Translations under genes and position numbers: made by a program | The notes under the pieces: generated by a model | What the model was told of the DNA's origin: nothing | Databases searched by the model: none | The model's input: the letters and a program-made list of their open reading frames with translations, nothing else | Shown here: piece by piece, positions 1 to 5,793 of the stretch | How positions within the stretch are numbered: the stretch's first letter is position 1 | How the letters are laid out: the number at the start of each line of letters is the position of its first letter | Source of the DNA: an uncultured Bacteroidales bacterium | Lineage (GTDB): Bacteria > Bacteroidota > Bacteroidia > Bacteroidales > UBA932 | DNA: 5,793 bases | Direction: 5' to 3' | Assembly: GCA_945874815.1 (NCBI GenBank) | Contig: CAMCIE010000103.1 | Coordinates: 1-5,793 of the forward strand

Positions 1-786
1 GTGCTTTTGATCGGAGGAGTGCCGCTGAGGGAGGTAGGACTTGGTGCCATTGCGGGAGTAATGCTGCTTGTGGGTGGAGTCGCCCTGTATAATGTCACAG
101 ACAATGACTTCCTCAAGAAGTTCGGCCGAATACCGACGATGCTCAACCGAATGACCATCAAATATGACACTGAAAAGCTGTCCACATTCAAGGAAGGTAC
201 TGATGACTTCTACAATGAAAGGGATAAGATTCTCCAGCCTTACGGTGCCAAGATTGCTGTCCATGAAGGCGGAGCTTTCGGTAAAGGCAGCGGAAACAGT
301 ACACAGAAATATATCGTGACGAACATTTATGGTGACTATATGTTCAGTTTCCTGATTGAGGAATATGGCCTTGCCGGCGGAATCCTTGTCATCCTGCTCT
401 ATGTCAGCCTCCTGGCAAGGGGGTCGCACATAGCTAAAATGTGCAGGAAGGAGTTCACCAAGCTTGCTGTGGGAGGGTTGAGCCTTCTGATTACCGGCCA
501 GGCTTTCATGCACATGTTCGTCAACGTTGACATAGGCCCGATGACCGGACAGACCCTGCCTCTGGTCAGCCACGGAGCATTTGCCTTTCTGATGTTCTGC
601 ATAGCATTCGGTATCATTCTGACAATCAGCAAGATGACCCGCAATCAGATGAGGCAGGCAGAAGCTCAGGCAGTGCCGCTTTACGAAAAGGCAGGCGATA
701 AGGAGAAAGACGACATCCAGGCAAGCATGGATATATTGGAAAGCATTGGAAACGATGATTTCGCTCAAATGGATGAAGAATTATAA
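1..786 (+). CDS. ftsW: FtsW, septal peptidoglycan glycosyltransferase (SEDS family), C-terminal part; 5' end outside window
   Basis: The frame is open from the first base. The GTG there is probably an internal Val, because the visible part starts in mid-protein at a membrane segment and SEDS proteins have about ten. FtsW polymerises lipid II into glycan strands at the division septum, working with a class B PBP. Visible in order (residues of this fragment): a membrane helix at about 12-31; a large extracytoplasmic loop at about 32-115 with GKGSGNSTQK (95-103 region), matching the family G-x-G-N-S-x-Q-K motif; and GDYMFSFLIEEYG (111-123), matching the HTDFIFA..EELG motif. Asp112 aligns with the Asp proposed as catalytic in RodA/FtsW. 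Further helices follow at about 124-140, 154-172 and 191-210. PMTGQTLPLVS (180-190) is the conserved PxTGxxLPFxS motif, but the next residues are HGAFAF instead of YGGSS. The tail (about 212-261) is cytoplasmic, charged and acidic at the end. RodA is the alternative, but the dcw context favours FtsW. Confidence 0.95.
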   Translation: MLLIGGVPLREVGLGAIAGVMLLVGGVALYNVTDNDFLKKFGRIPTMLNRMTIKYDTEKLSTFKEGTDDFYNERDKILQPYGAKIAVHEGGAFGKGSGNSTQKYIVTNIYGDYMFSFLIEEYGLAGGILVILLYVSLLARGSHIAKMCRKEFTKLAVGGLSLLITGQAFMHMFVNVDIGPMTGQTLPLVSHGAFAFLMFCIAFGIILTISKMTRNQMRQAEAQAVPLYEKAGDKEKDDIQASMDILESIGNDDFAQMDEEL

Positions 787-791
787 ATTTG
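784..791 (+). promoter_or_regulatory. possible Bacteroidota-type -7 element upstream of murG
   Basis: TAAATTTG exactly fits the TAnnTTTG -7 consensus known from Bacteroides promoters. It begins at the ftsW stop codon and lies 16 bases before the murG ATG. A partial -33 element, TTTC at 759-762 (consensus TTTG), lies 21 bases upstream, within or just beyond the usual spacing. The leader would be only about 10-13 bases. This is a short, A/T-rich match that could arise by chance, and read-through from upstream is sufficient to explain murG expression. Confidence 0.2.
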
Positions 792-807
792 CGAAAATCA
801 CTCAATT

Positions 808-1941
808 ATGTCAAAGTACAGACCAATAAGGGCGATAATAAGCGGAGGCGGTACCGGAGGACACATCTTTCCGGCACTGTCCATCGGCAACATGCTCAAG
901 GAGCTGAACCCCAAGAGTGAAATACTGTTTGTAGGAGCTGTCGGCAGGATGGAAATGGAAAAGGTACCGGCAGCGGGATACAAGATCATCGGTTTGCCTG
1001 TTACCGGGCTGCAGAGAAAATTCACGCTGTCAAATCTCGCACTTCCTTTCAAGGTGGTCAAGAGCATAAGAATGGCAAAGCGGATTCTCCGCGAGTTCAA
1101 GCCGGACATTGCAATTGGAGTAGGCGGATATGCCAGTGCTCCCCTGCTGATGGCTGCAGGCCAGCTCGGGATTCCTACACTGATTCAGGAACAGAACGGC
1201 TATGCCGGACTGACAAATAAAATACTGGGAAAGAAGGCGGAATGCATCTGTGTAGCATACGAGGGGATGGAAAGATTCTTCCCGGCAGAGAAGATTGTAA
1301 TGAGCGGCAACCCTATACGCAAGGAGATTGTGCCACCGACGGACAGGCTGAAGATGGATGCCTACGAGTTCTACAGGCTCAATCCTCACAAGAAACATAT
1401 TTTCATCGTGGGAGGAAGCCTTGGAAGCGGCACTCTTAACAATGCCATGAAAAAATGGATTGCTGACGGATGTCCGGGCTCTGAAAACGTGGAAGTCATC
1501 TGGCAGTGCGGCAAATACTACAAGGCCTCCATCGATGCTTTCATGCAGGAGCAAAGGGCCTCGGGGGCAAAATTGGACGGCATCAGGCATTACGATTTCA
1601 TCAAAAGGATGGACCTGGCCTACTGTGCGGCCGACATCGTGATTTCCCGTTCAGGAGCAAGCTCAGTGTCAGAACTTTGTGCAGCACATAAAGCAGTCAT
1701 TTTCGTTCCGTCGCCAAACGTGGCAGAGGATCACCAGACCCATAATGCAATGGCTCTTGTAAACAAAGGAGCGGCTATGCTGGTAAAGGATGACCAGGCG
1801 GTAGATTCACTGATGAAAGTGGCTGTCGATTTGCTTGGGGAACCGGATAAAATAGCAGATATGGAAAAGAATATCGCCACCCTGGCACTGAAGGATGCAG
1901 CATTGACCATAGCTGATGAAATTTACAAAATAGTGGATTGA
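808..1941 (+). CDS. murG: MurG, UDP-GlcNAc:lipid I N-acetylglucosaminyltransferase
   Basis: MurG is a peripheral inner-membrane GT-B glycosyltransferase (family GT28). It transfers GlcNAc from UDP-GlcNAc to undecaprenyl-PP-MurNAc-pentapeptide (lipid I), giving lipid II. At 377 residues it has normal length. The N-terminal acceptor domain carries the glycine-rich loop SGGGTGGHIFPAL (12-24, His19 being the conserved proposed catalytic residue), the second glycine loop GVGGYASAP (104-112), and EQNGYAGLTNK (128-138). The C-terminal donor domain starts near VGGSLGSGTLN (201-211, the third glycine loop) and holds the UDP-GlcNAc site ISRSGASSVSEL (279-290), with Glu289 at the usual ribose-binding position. 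DHQTHNAMAL (308-317) closes the site and corresponds to the Q-rich segment of E. coli MurG. The ATG puts the first glycine loop at the usual distance from the N-terminus. There is no Shine-Dalgarno sequence in front. It lies 21 bp after ftsW and one base before murC, so it is translated within the same operon. Confidence 0.98.
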   Translation: MSKYRPIRAIISGGGTGGHIFPALSIGNMLKELNPKSEILFVGAVGRMEMEKVPAAGYKIIGLPVTGLQRKFTLSNLALPFKVVKSIRMAKRILREFKPDIAIGVGGYASAPLLMAAGQLGIPTLIQEQNGYAGLTNKILGKKAECICVAYEGMERFFPAEKIVMSGNPIRKEIVPPTDRLKMDAYEFYRLNPHKKHIFIVGGSLGSGTLNNAMKKWIADGCPGSENVEVIWQCGKYYKASIDAFMQEQRASGAKLDGIRHYDFIKRMDLAYCAADIVISRSGASSVSELCAAHKAVIFVPSPNVAEDHQTHNAMALVNKGAAMLVKDDQAVDSLMKVAVDLLGEPDKIADMEKNIATLALKDAALTIADEIYKIVD

Positions 1942-1942
1942 T

Positions 1943-3301
1943 ATGGCATATAAGAACATATATTTCATAGGCATAGGCGGAATCGGAATGAGCGCCATTG
2001 CAAGATATTACAACATAAAGGGTTACAATGTCTCAGGATATGACAGGACCCCTTCTGCCCTGACAGCGGAGCTTCAGGGCGAAGGCATCAGCATCCACTA
2101 CGAGGACAATGTGGATTATATTCCGAAGGATGTGGAAAACACTCTGGTTGTATATACCCCGGCCATCCCTAAGGACATGGGGGAACTCGTCTATGTCAAT
2201 GAACATGGGTACAAGGTGGTCAAGCGCTCCCGCATGCTCGGGGAAATCGCCACGGGACAGCAATGTCTGGCCGTTTCAGGCACCCACGGGAAAACCACGA
2301 CGAGTACCTTGCTCGCACATATTTTCACACATTCGGGCGAGGGCTGCTCGGCCTTTCTCGGGGGTATCTCCAAGAACTACGACAGCAACCTTCTCACAAG
2401 CGAAAACAATGTGATAGTGGCGGAGGCGGATGAATTTGACCGTTCATTCCTCCAGCTCTATCCGTCAATTGCCGTGATTACCTCCATGGATGCGGACCAT
2501 CTGGACATCTATGGTGACAAAGCCCATATAATCGAAGCATTCAAGGCTTTCGCTGGTCAGACTCAGGGTACGGTCATCAAGAAAATCGGGCTCGACATCT
2601 GCCAGGAGGATACAAAGGCTGAGATTCTCACCTATTCCTATGACGATGTCAGGGCGGATTTCCACGCAGAAAGGATAAGGAAAGATGAATGCGGATATTT
2701 CACCTTCGACCTGCATTACAGAGGCAATGTACTCGAGGACTGCAAGGTCGGCATACCGGGATGGGTGAATGTCGAGAATGCCATTGCGGCTTCTGCCATT
2801 GCCCTGACTTACGGAATTGATGGCGAAAAAGTGCGTCAGGCATTGGCGACTTTCCAGGGTGTGAAAAGACGCTTCGACATACATGTCAATACCCCAGCCT
2901 GCTCTTATATAGATGATTACGCCCACCATCCGAAGGAAATTGCAGCAGCTGTAAGCGCCATGAGAGACATATTCCCGGGCAGGAAGCTTACTGCGGTGTT
3001 CCAGCCTCATCTTTATACAAGAACGAGGGATTTCGCCGATGAATTTGCCCTGGCATTGAGCGGAGTGGACAGGCTCATTCTTCTGGACATCTATCCTGCA
3101 AGGGAGGAGCCTATTCCTGGAGTTACGTCCGAAATCATCTTCGACAAAGTGACATGTCAGGATAAAGTGCTAATTACCAGGGATCAGCTCATGGAACAGC
3201 TTGAAAGCGAGCAGATTGACACATTGATCACTTTCGGAGCGGGAAATATTGACCGTTTTATCGGGCCGATTACAGAAATGCTTGAAAACAGAATAAGATA
3301 A
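1943..3301 (+). CDS. murC: MurC, UDP-N-acetylmuramate--L-alanine ligase
   Basis: MurC is the cytoplasmic ATP-dependent ligase that joins L-alanine to UDP-MurNAc, the first step of stem-peptide synthesis. At 452 residues it is typical. The N-terminal Rossmann-like domain has GIGGIGMSAIA (10-20), which binds the UDP moiety. The central ATPase domain has the Mur P-loop SGTHGKTTT (112-120, Lys117), EADEFDRSFL (161-170, a metal-binding Glu region), the DADHLD segment (183-188), and NVENAIAASAIA (276-287). The C-terminal domain begins near GVKRRFD (306-312) and has DDYAHHPKE (324-332), FQPHLYTRTRDF (353-364) and GAGNI (432-436), all MurC signatures. The HHP and YTRTRDF motifs argue against MurD, MurE and MurF; Mpl is less likely given the UDP-site motif and the location. 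The start lies one base after the murG stop (TGATATG) with no Shine-Dalgarno sequence, so coupled translation is likely. All key residues are present. Confidence 0.98.
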   Translation: MAYKNIYFIGIGGIGMSAIARYYNIKGYNVSGYDRTPSALTAELQGEGISIHYEDNVDYIPKDVENTLVVYTPAIPKDMGELVYVNEHGYKVVKRSRMLGEIATGQQCLAVSGTHGKTTTSTLLAHIFTHSGEGCSAFLGGISKNYDSNLLTSENNVIVAEADEFDRSFLQLYPSIAVITSMDADHLDIYGDKAHIIEAFKAFAGQTQGTVIKKIGLDICQEDTKAEILTYSYDDVRADFHAERIRKDECGYFTFDLHYRGNVLEDCKVGIPGWVNVENAIAASAIALTYGIDGEKVRQALATFQGVKRRFDIHVNTPACSYIDDYAHHPKEIAAAVSAMRDIFPGRKLTAVFQPHLYTRTRDFADEFALALSGVDRLILLDIYPAREEPIPGVTSEIIFDKVTCQDKVLITRDQLMEQLESEQIDTLITFGAGNIDRFIGPITEMLENRIR

Positions 3302-3303
3302 CA

Positions 3304-4086
3304 ATGCGCAAGGTAACGAAATATATCATCAGGGCTGTTGTGGCAAGTTTGCTTGCCCTCTGTCTCTGTGCATCTTACATTGCCGGAAGAGAATCGCGCA
3401 AGCCATTGATTTGCAAAGGTGTGCGCGTGGAGGTTCGTGACAGTGCACAGAATTGTTTCGTTACGGCTAATGATGTAAGGACATTCATCGCCAAGAGTTA
3501 CGGGCAGGTGCAGGGTGTTCTGCTCGACAGTCTGAATCTCACCAGGATAGAGCAGATTGTGGACAGCAGGAGCGCCGTGCTTAAAAGTCAGGCTTTTGTA
3601 ACTAAGGACGGGATGCTGAATGTCACGCTCACCCAGAGGAAACCTGTGGTGAGGTTTCAGAAGGGCGACGGAGGCTTCTATGCTGATGCCCAGGGCTGCA
3701 TATTCCCTCTCCAGCGTTCATATTCCTCACACGTTCAGGTCATTGACGGAAATATTCCTCTGAAAGCAAACAGCGGTCACAAAGGTATGATTGAAGACCC
3801 GAAGGAGAAGGAATGGTTCGATAAAGTCATGAATGTGGTCAACTACCTTGAGAAAGACCGGAAATGGAAAAACAAGATTGTACAGATTCATGTAGAGAGC
3901 AACGGAGAACTCTTGCTCATTCCGCGTGAAGGCAGGGAAAGGTTCCAGTTCGGACAACCGGACAGGATTCAGGAGAAGATGGAAAAGATGGAGAAATATT
4001 ACACCTACATCGCTCCTTCCAAAGACCCGGGTTATTATAAATATGTGGATCTCAAATATCACGGACAGATTGTCTGCCGGCAATAA
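3304..4086 (+). CDS. ftsQ: FtsQ/DivIB-like cell division protein
   Basis: FtsQ is a bitopic inner-membrane protein that, with FtsL and FtsB, links the cytoplasmic Z-ring to septal peptidoglycan synthesis. The 260-residue product has a very short basic cytoplasmic tail (1-7), one membrane helix at about 8-28 with no signal-peptidase site that I can see, and a periplasmic domain. Residues about 36-110 would be the POTRA domain (GVRVEVRDS start, TANDVRTFI helix, then VTLTQRKPVVRF leading into the beta domain). Residues 115-260 form the beta domain, ending in YYKYVDLKYHGQIVCR (244-259), which resembles the family's final YVDLRYPNGxVV strands. Sequence conservation in this family is low, so the call rests on topology, the C-terminal strand and its place between murC and ftsA. 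The cytoplasmic tail is much shorter than the roughly 24 residues in E. coli, as is usual in Bacteroidota. The start lies two bases after the murC stop, without a Shine-Dalgarno sequence. Confidence 0.9.
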   Translation: MRKVTKYIIRAVVASLLALCLCASYIAGRESRKPLICKGVRVEVRDSAQNCFVTANDVRTFIAKSYGQVQGVLLDSLNLTRIEQIVDSRSAVLKSQAFVTKDGMLNVTLTQRKPVVRFQKGDGGFYADAQGCIFPLQRSYSSHVQVIDGNIPLKANSGHKGMIEDPKEKEWFDKVMNVVNYLEKDRKWKNKIVQIHVESNGELLLIPREGRERFQFGQPDRIQEKMEKMEKYYTYIAPSKDPGYYKYVDLKYHGQIVCRQ

Positions 4087-4113
4087 GGAAATAACAATTA
4101 ATACATAGGTGCT

Positions 4114-5604
4114 ATGAACATTACGGAAAAATACATCGTAGCCATTGATCTGGGAACATCGAAAATAGCCCTTAGCGTTGCAAAGGTAAGCGGTGAGGAT
4201 GTGCAGATCATCTATTACAAGGAATGCGGCTCTGCCGGAATACGGTACAGCAGCGTTTTCAATGAGAGTCTCGTCACAGGGGTTCTCAGCAAGGCTGTGC
4301 AGGAGGCCGAGGAAGAACTCGGAATCAAGATTACCTCTGCTGTTGTCGGCATGCCGAAATATCCCGTCGTAGTGCAGAGCAACACCGCCAAGATTGAAGA
4401 GAGGGGCGAGGACAGCGAAATCACAATGGAGGACATCTCCTATCTGAAACGTTTCGCAGAGGAGTCCTATCCTCTTGCAGATGAGCAGAAAGAGGCCATC
4501 TATGGTGCTGTGGCACAGTCATTTTCGGATGGAGAGAATTTCCAGATTATCGAGAAGGACATCATCGGAATGACCGGTGACACCGTTGAAGGCAATTTCA
4601 AGGTTTTCATCGGCAACAAAAGGTCGCTCAACAAGATTGACCATGTCATGAACAGGATAGGCATACCGGCCATCCGCAAATTCTTTACGGCGGATTCGAC
4701 GGCAAAGGCTGTGCTGACCAATGCCGAAATGGAAAACGGTGTGGCCCTGATAGACTTCGGTGGCGGATGTACTTCCGTATCAATTTACCATGGCAACATC
4801 ATGAGGCACTTCGCTTCCATCCCGTTCGGAGGCAAGAACATAACCGACGACATCAAGAGCGAATGTCAGATCAGCGACCACCTTGCGGAGAACATCAAGC
4901 TTGCCTACGGAGCATGCATGCCTGAAAAACTCCAGAATCTCGGAGAGAAAATCATACATATCCGGAGTAATTCCGCTGATGCAGACAAACAGCTTCCTGT
5001 CAAATATTTGTCAGAAATCATCACTGCCAGGATAGAAGAGATTATCATGGCTATTCTCTATGAAATAGAGCAGAGCCAGTTCGCCGACATCCTCAGAAGT
5101 GGAATTGTAATAACCGGAGGTGCCTCCCAGACTGCAAATCTTTGCAATTTCATTTACGACATTTCCGGATACAAGGTCAGGACAGGCTATCCGAAAGGAC
5201 TGTTCTCAACTCAGGGATGTGACGGTATCGCGGACACTTCGGCAAGTACTTCGCTCGGACTCATCCTCGCCGCCACCCATGATAAGACCATCAATTGCGC
5301 AATCAACAAAGATGAGTTGGCTGCAGGCATGAACGGTAAGGTGGAAATAGAAAATCCTGTGGAGCATGTCAAGGTGGAAGAGAAACCTCAGGAAGAGATT
5401 CCGGTGGAAGAAATCGGCAAACCTGGGGAAGAAAAGGTTTCTGGCGGCACCCTGCTTGAGTTCGAGGAGGTGAAACCGGCAGTTGAGCTTAAGAAAGAAA
5501 CGAAAAAAGAGCCGAAAAAGCCGAAAATCACATGGAAGGACAAGCTCAGGAACACACTTTTCAACTTTTATGACACTTCAACTGACGAATCACCTGAGGC
5601 ATAG
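4114..5604 (+). CDS. ftsA: FtsA, actin-like membrane tether of the Z-ring, with extended C-terminus
   Basis: FtsA is an actin-family ATPase that binds the FtsZ C-terminal tail and anchors the ring to the membrane while recruiting later division proteins. Visible in order: the phosphate-1 motif [17 protein letters not shown] (9-25); the FtsA-specific 1C/SHS2 region at about 82-168, including [12 protein letters not shown] (149-160), which distinguishes it from MreB; the phosphate-2 motif [16 protein letters not shown] (212-227, Asp214); and the adenosine motif [14 protein letters not shown] (330-343). The catalytic fold ends near residue 390. It is followed by a Glu/Lys/Pro-rich linker (about 409-470) and a short amphipathic segment [17 protein letters not shown] (471-487), a likely membrane-targeting helix. 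At 496 residues it is longer than E. coli FtsA (420), and the excess lies in the linker. The start codon is preceded by AGGT at 4107-4110, only three bases away, so it is not a convincing ribosome site. The stop codon overlaps the ftsZ Shine-Dalgarno sequence. Confidence 0.97.
   Translation: MNITEKYIVAIDLGTSKIALSVAKVSGEDVQIIYYKECGSAGIRYSSVFNESLVTGVLSKAVQEAEEELGIKITSAVVGMPKYPVVVQSNTAKIEERGEDSEITMEDISYLKRFAEESYPLADEQKEAIYGAVAQSFSDGENFQIIEKDIIGMTGDTVEGNFKVFIGNKRSLNKIDHVMNRIGIPAIRKFFTADSTAKAVLTNAEMENGVALIDFGGGCTSVSIYHGNIMRHFASIPFGGKNITDDIKSECQISDHLAENIKLAYGACMPEKLQNLGEKIIHIRSNSADADKQLPVKYLSEIITARIEEIIMAILYEIEQSQFADILRSGIVITGGASQTANLCNFIYDISGYKVRTGYPKGLFSTQGCDGIADTSASTSLGLILAATHDKTINCAINKDELAAGMNGKVEIENPVEHVKVEEKPQEEIPVEEIGKPGEEKVSGGTLLEFEEVKPAVELKKETKKEPKKPKITWKDKLRNTLFNFYDTSTDESPEA
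5374..5436 (+). repeat. imperfect internal repeat in the FtsA linker
   Basis: FtsA residues 421-441 read as two degenerate units, [10 protein letters not shown] and [11 protein letters not shown]. They share the pattern VEE-(x)-KP-x-EE. The DNA (gtggaagagaaacctc and gtggaagaaatcggcaaacct) is partly repeated too. This may be a small duplication within a low-complexity, probably disordered linker, or simply compositional bias. Confidence 0.4.
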
Positions 5605-5609
5605 GAGGT
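5603..5609 (+). promoter_or_regulatory. consensus Shine-Dalgarno sequence for ftsZ
   Basis: AGGAGGT is a full anti-SD match and ends six bases before the ftsZ ATG at 5616, an ideal spacing. Its first two bases are the last two of the ftsA TAG stop. It decides the ftsZ start in favour of the ATG at 5616 over the in-frame ATGs at 5625 and 5643. None of the other four starts in the window has a comparable site. Confidence 0.85.
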
Positions 5610-5615
5610 ATTATT

Positions 5616-5793
5616 ATGGAATATATGGACAATTTTGAAAATATGGATATAACCCCTGCAGACTGGGTCCCTGAAAAATCCATCATCAAGGTAATCGGTG
5701 TGGGTGGCGGAGGCTGCAATGCCGTGGACTATATGTACAAGCAGAAAATCGAAGGATGTACCTTCGTTGTCTGCAACACTGATGCACAGGCGC
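5616..5793 (+). CDS. ftsZ: FtsZ, tubulin-like cell division GTPase, N-terminal part; 3' end outside window
   Basis: FtsZ polymerises with GTP into the cytokinetic ring at midcell. Only 59 codons are present and the frame is still open at the window end. A short, mostly acidic N-terminal extension (1-20, with further Met at 4 and 10) precedes the globular domain. That domain opens with [20 protein letters not shown] (22-41), the first strand and the nucleotide-contacting loop GVGGGG-x-NA characteristic of FtsZ, with Cys34 in the variable position. The second strand and loop, [10 protein letters not shown] (50-59), is the next FtsZ signature. These motifs separate it from CetZ and other tubulin-like proteins. 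The start is supported by the strong Shine-Dalgarno sequence. The GTPase signature (GGGTGTG), T7 loop and C-terminal tail that would contact FtsA lie beyond the window, so completeness cannot be judged. It follows ftsA by 11 bp, the usual arrangement. Confidence 0.97.
   Translation, partial: MEYMDNFENMDITPADWVPEKSIIKVIGVGGGGCNAVDYMYKQKIEGCTFVVCNTDAQA

Noticed and set aside
1..3. GTG at the first base as the true start of a 261-residue protein
   Set aside because: The frame is open to the window edge and the protein begins in the middle of a SEDS fold with about half the membrane segments missing. It is truncated by the window, not a real start.
1030..1590. Antisense open frame of 186 codons opposite murG
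   Set aside because: It lies wholly inside murG, has no recognisable motif, and its sense-strand gene carries all family signatures. It is a by-product of codon bias.
2465..3010. Antisense open frame of 181 codons opposite murC
   Set aside because: It is contained in an intact murC, shows no domain or membrane pattern, and has no start signal. It is a shadow frame.
3727..4083. Antisense open frame of 118 codons opposite ftsQ
   Set aside because: It is fully nested in ftsQ and its hydrophobic, Phe-rich composition is what reverse-complemented Lys/Glu codons give.
4087..4113. ftsQ-ftsA gap as a terminator or promoter site
   Set aside because: At 27 bp and A/T-rich, it contains no inverted repeat with a T-run and no TAnnTTTG element. 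It is only a spacer.
1..5793. A novel or mobile system hidden in the window
   Set aside because: Almost every base belongs to six recognisable dcw genes in a known order. There are no transposase, integrase, toxin-antitoxin or defence motifs, no direct-repeat arrays and no evident shift in composition.

Overview
The window is a segment of a dcw (division and cell wall) cluster, read entirely on the + strand. The gene order is 3' end of ftsW, then murG, murC, ftsQ, ftsA and the 5' end of ftsZ. The order runs directly from murC to ftsQ, with no murB or ddl between them. Together with the short FtsQ, the near absence of Shine-Dalgarno sequences, the long C-terminal linker of FtsA and the style of the FtsW/MurG motifs, this points to a Bacteroidota bacterium, most likely Bacteroidales. 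Base composition looks balanced (high-40s percent GC by eye, not counted) and AGG is a common arginine codon. I do not name a genus.

Layout: 1-786 holds the last 261 codons of ftsW, whose start lies upstream. A 21-bp gap holds a possible weak promoter. murG (808-1941) is followed after one base by murC (1943-3301), and that after two bases by ftsQ (3304-4086). After 27 bp comes ftsA (4114-5604). The ftsA stop codon lies inside a consensus Shine-Dalgarno sequence that precedes ftsZ (5616 to the window end, first 59 codons). No gap exceeds 27 bp, and I saw no terminator, RNA gene, mobile element, CRISPR array or substantial repeat. The genes are probably co-transcribed.

How the genes work together: MurC adds L-Ala to UDP-MurNAc, the first amino acid of the stem peptide. 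MurG adds GlcNAc to lipid I to make lipid II at the inner face of the membrane. FtsW polymerises lipid II into septal glycan. FtsZ forms the cytokinetic ring, FtsA tethers it to the membrane, and FtsQ links the cytoplasmic ring to the periplasmic division machinery.

I found no undescribed system. The points most worth a second look are the single strong Shine-Dalgarno site, used only for ftsZ; the altered SEDS signature near the FtsW C-terminus; and the long charged linker with a terminal amphipathic helix in FtsA.
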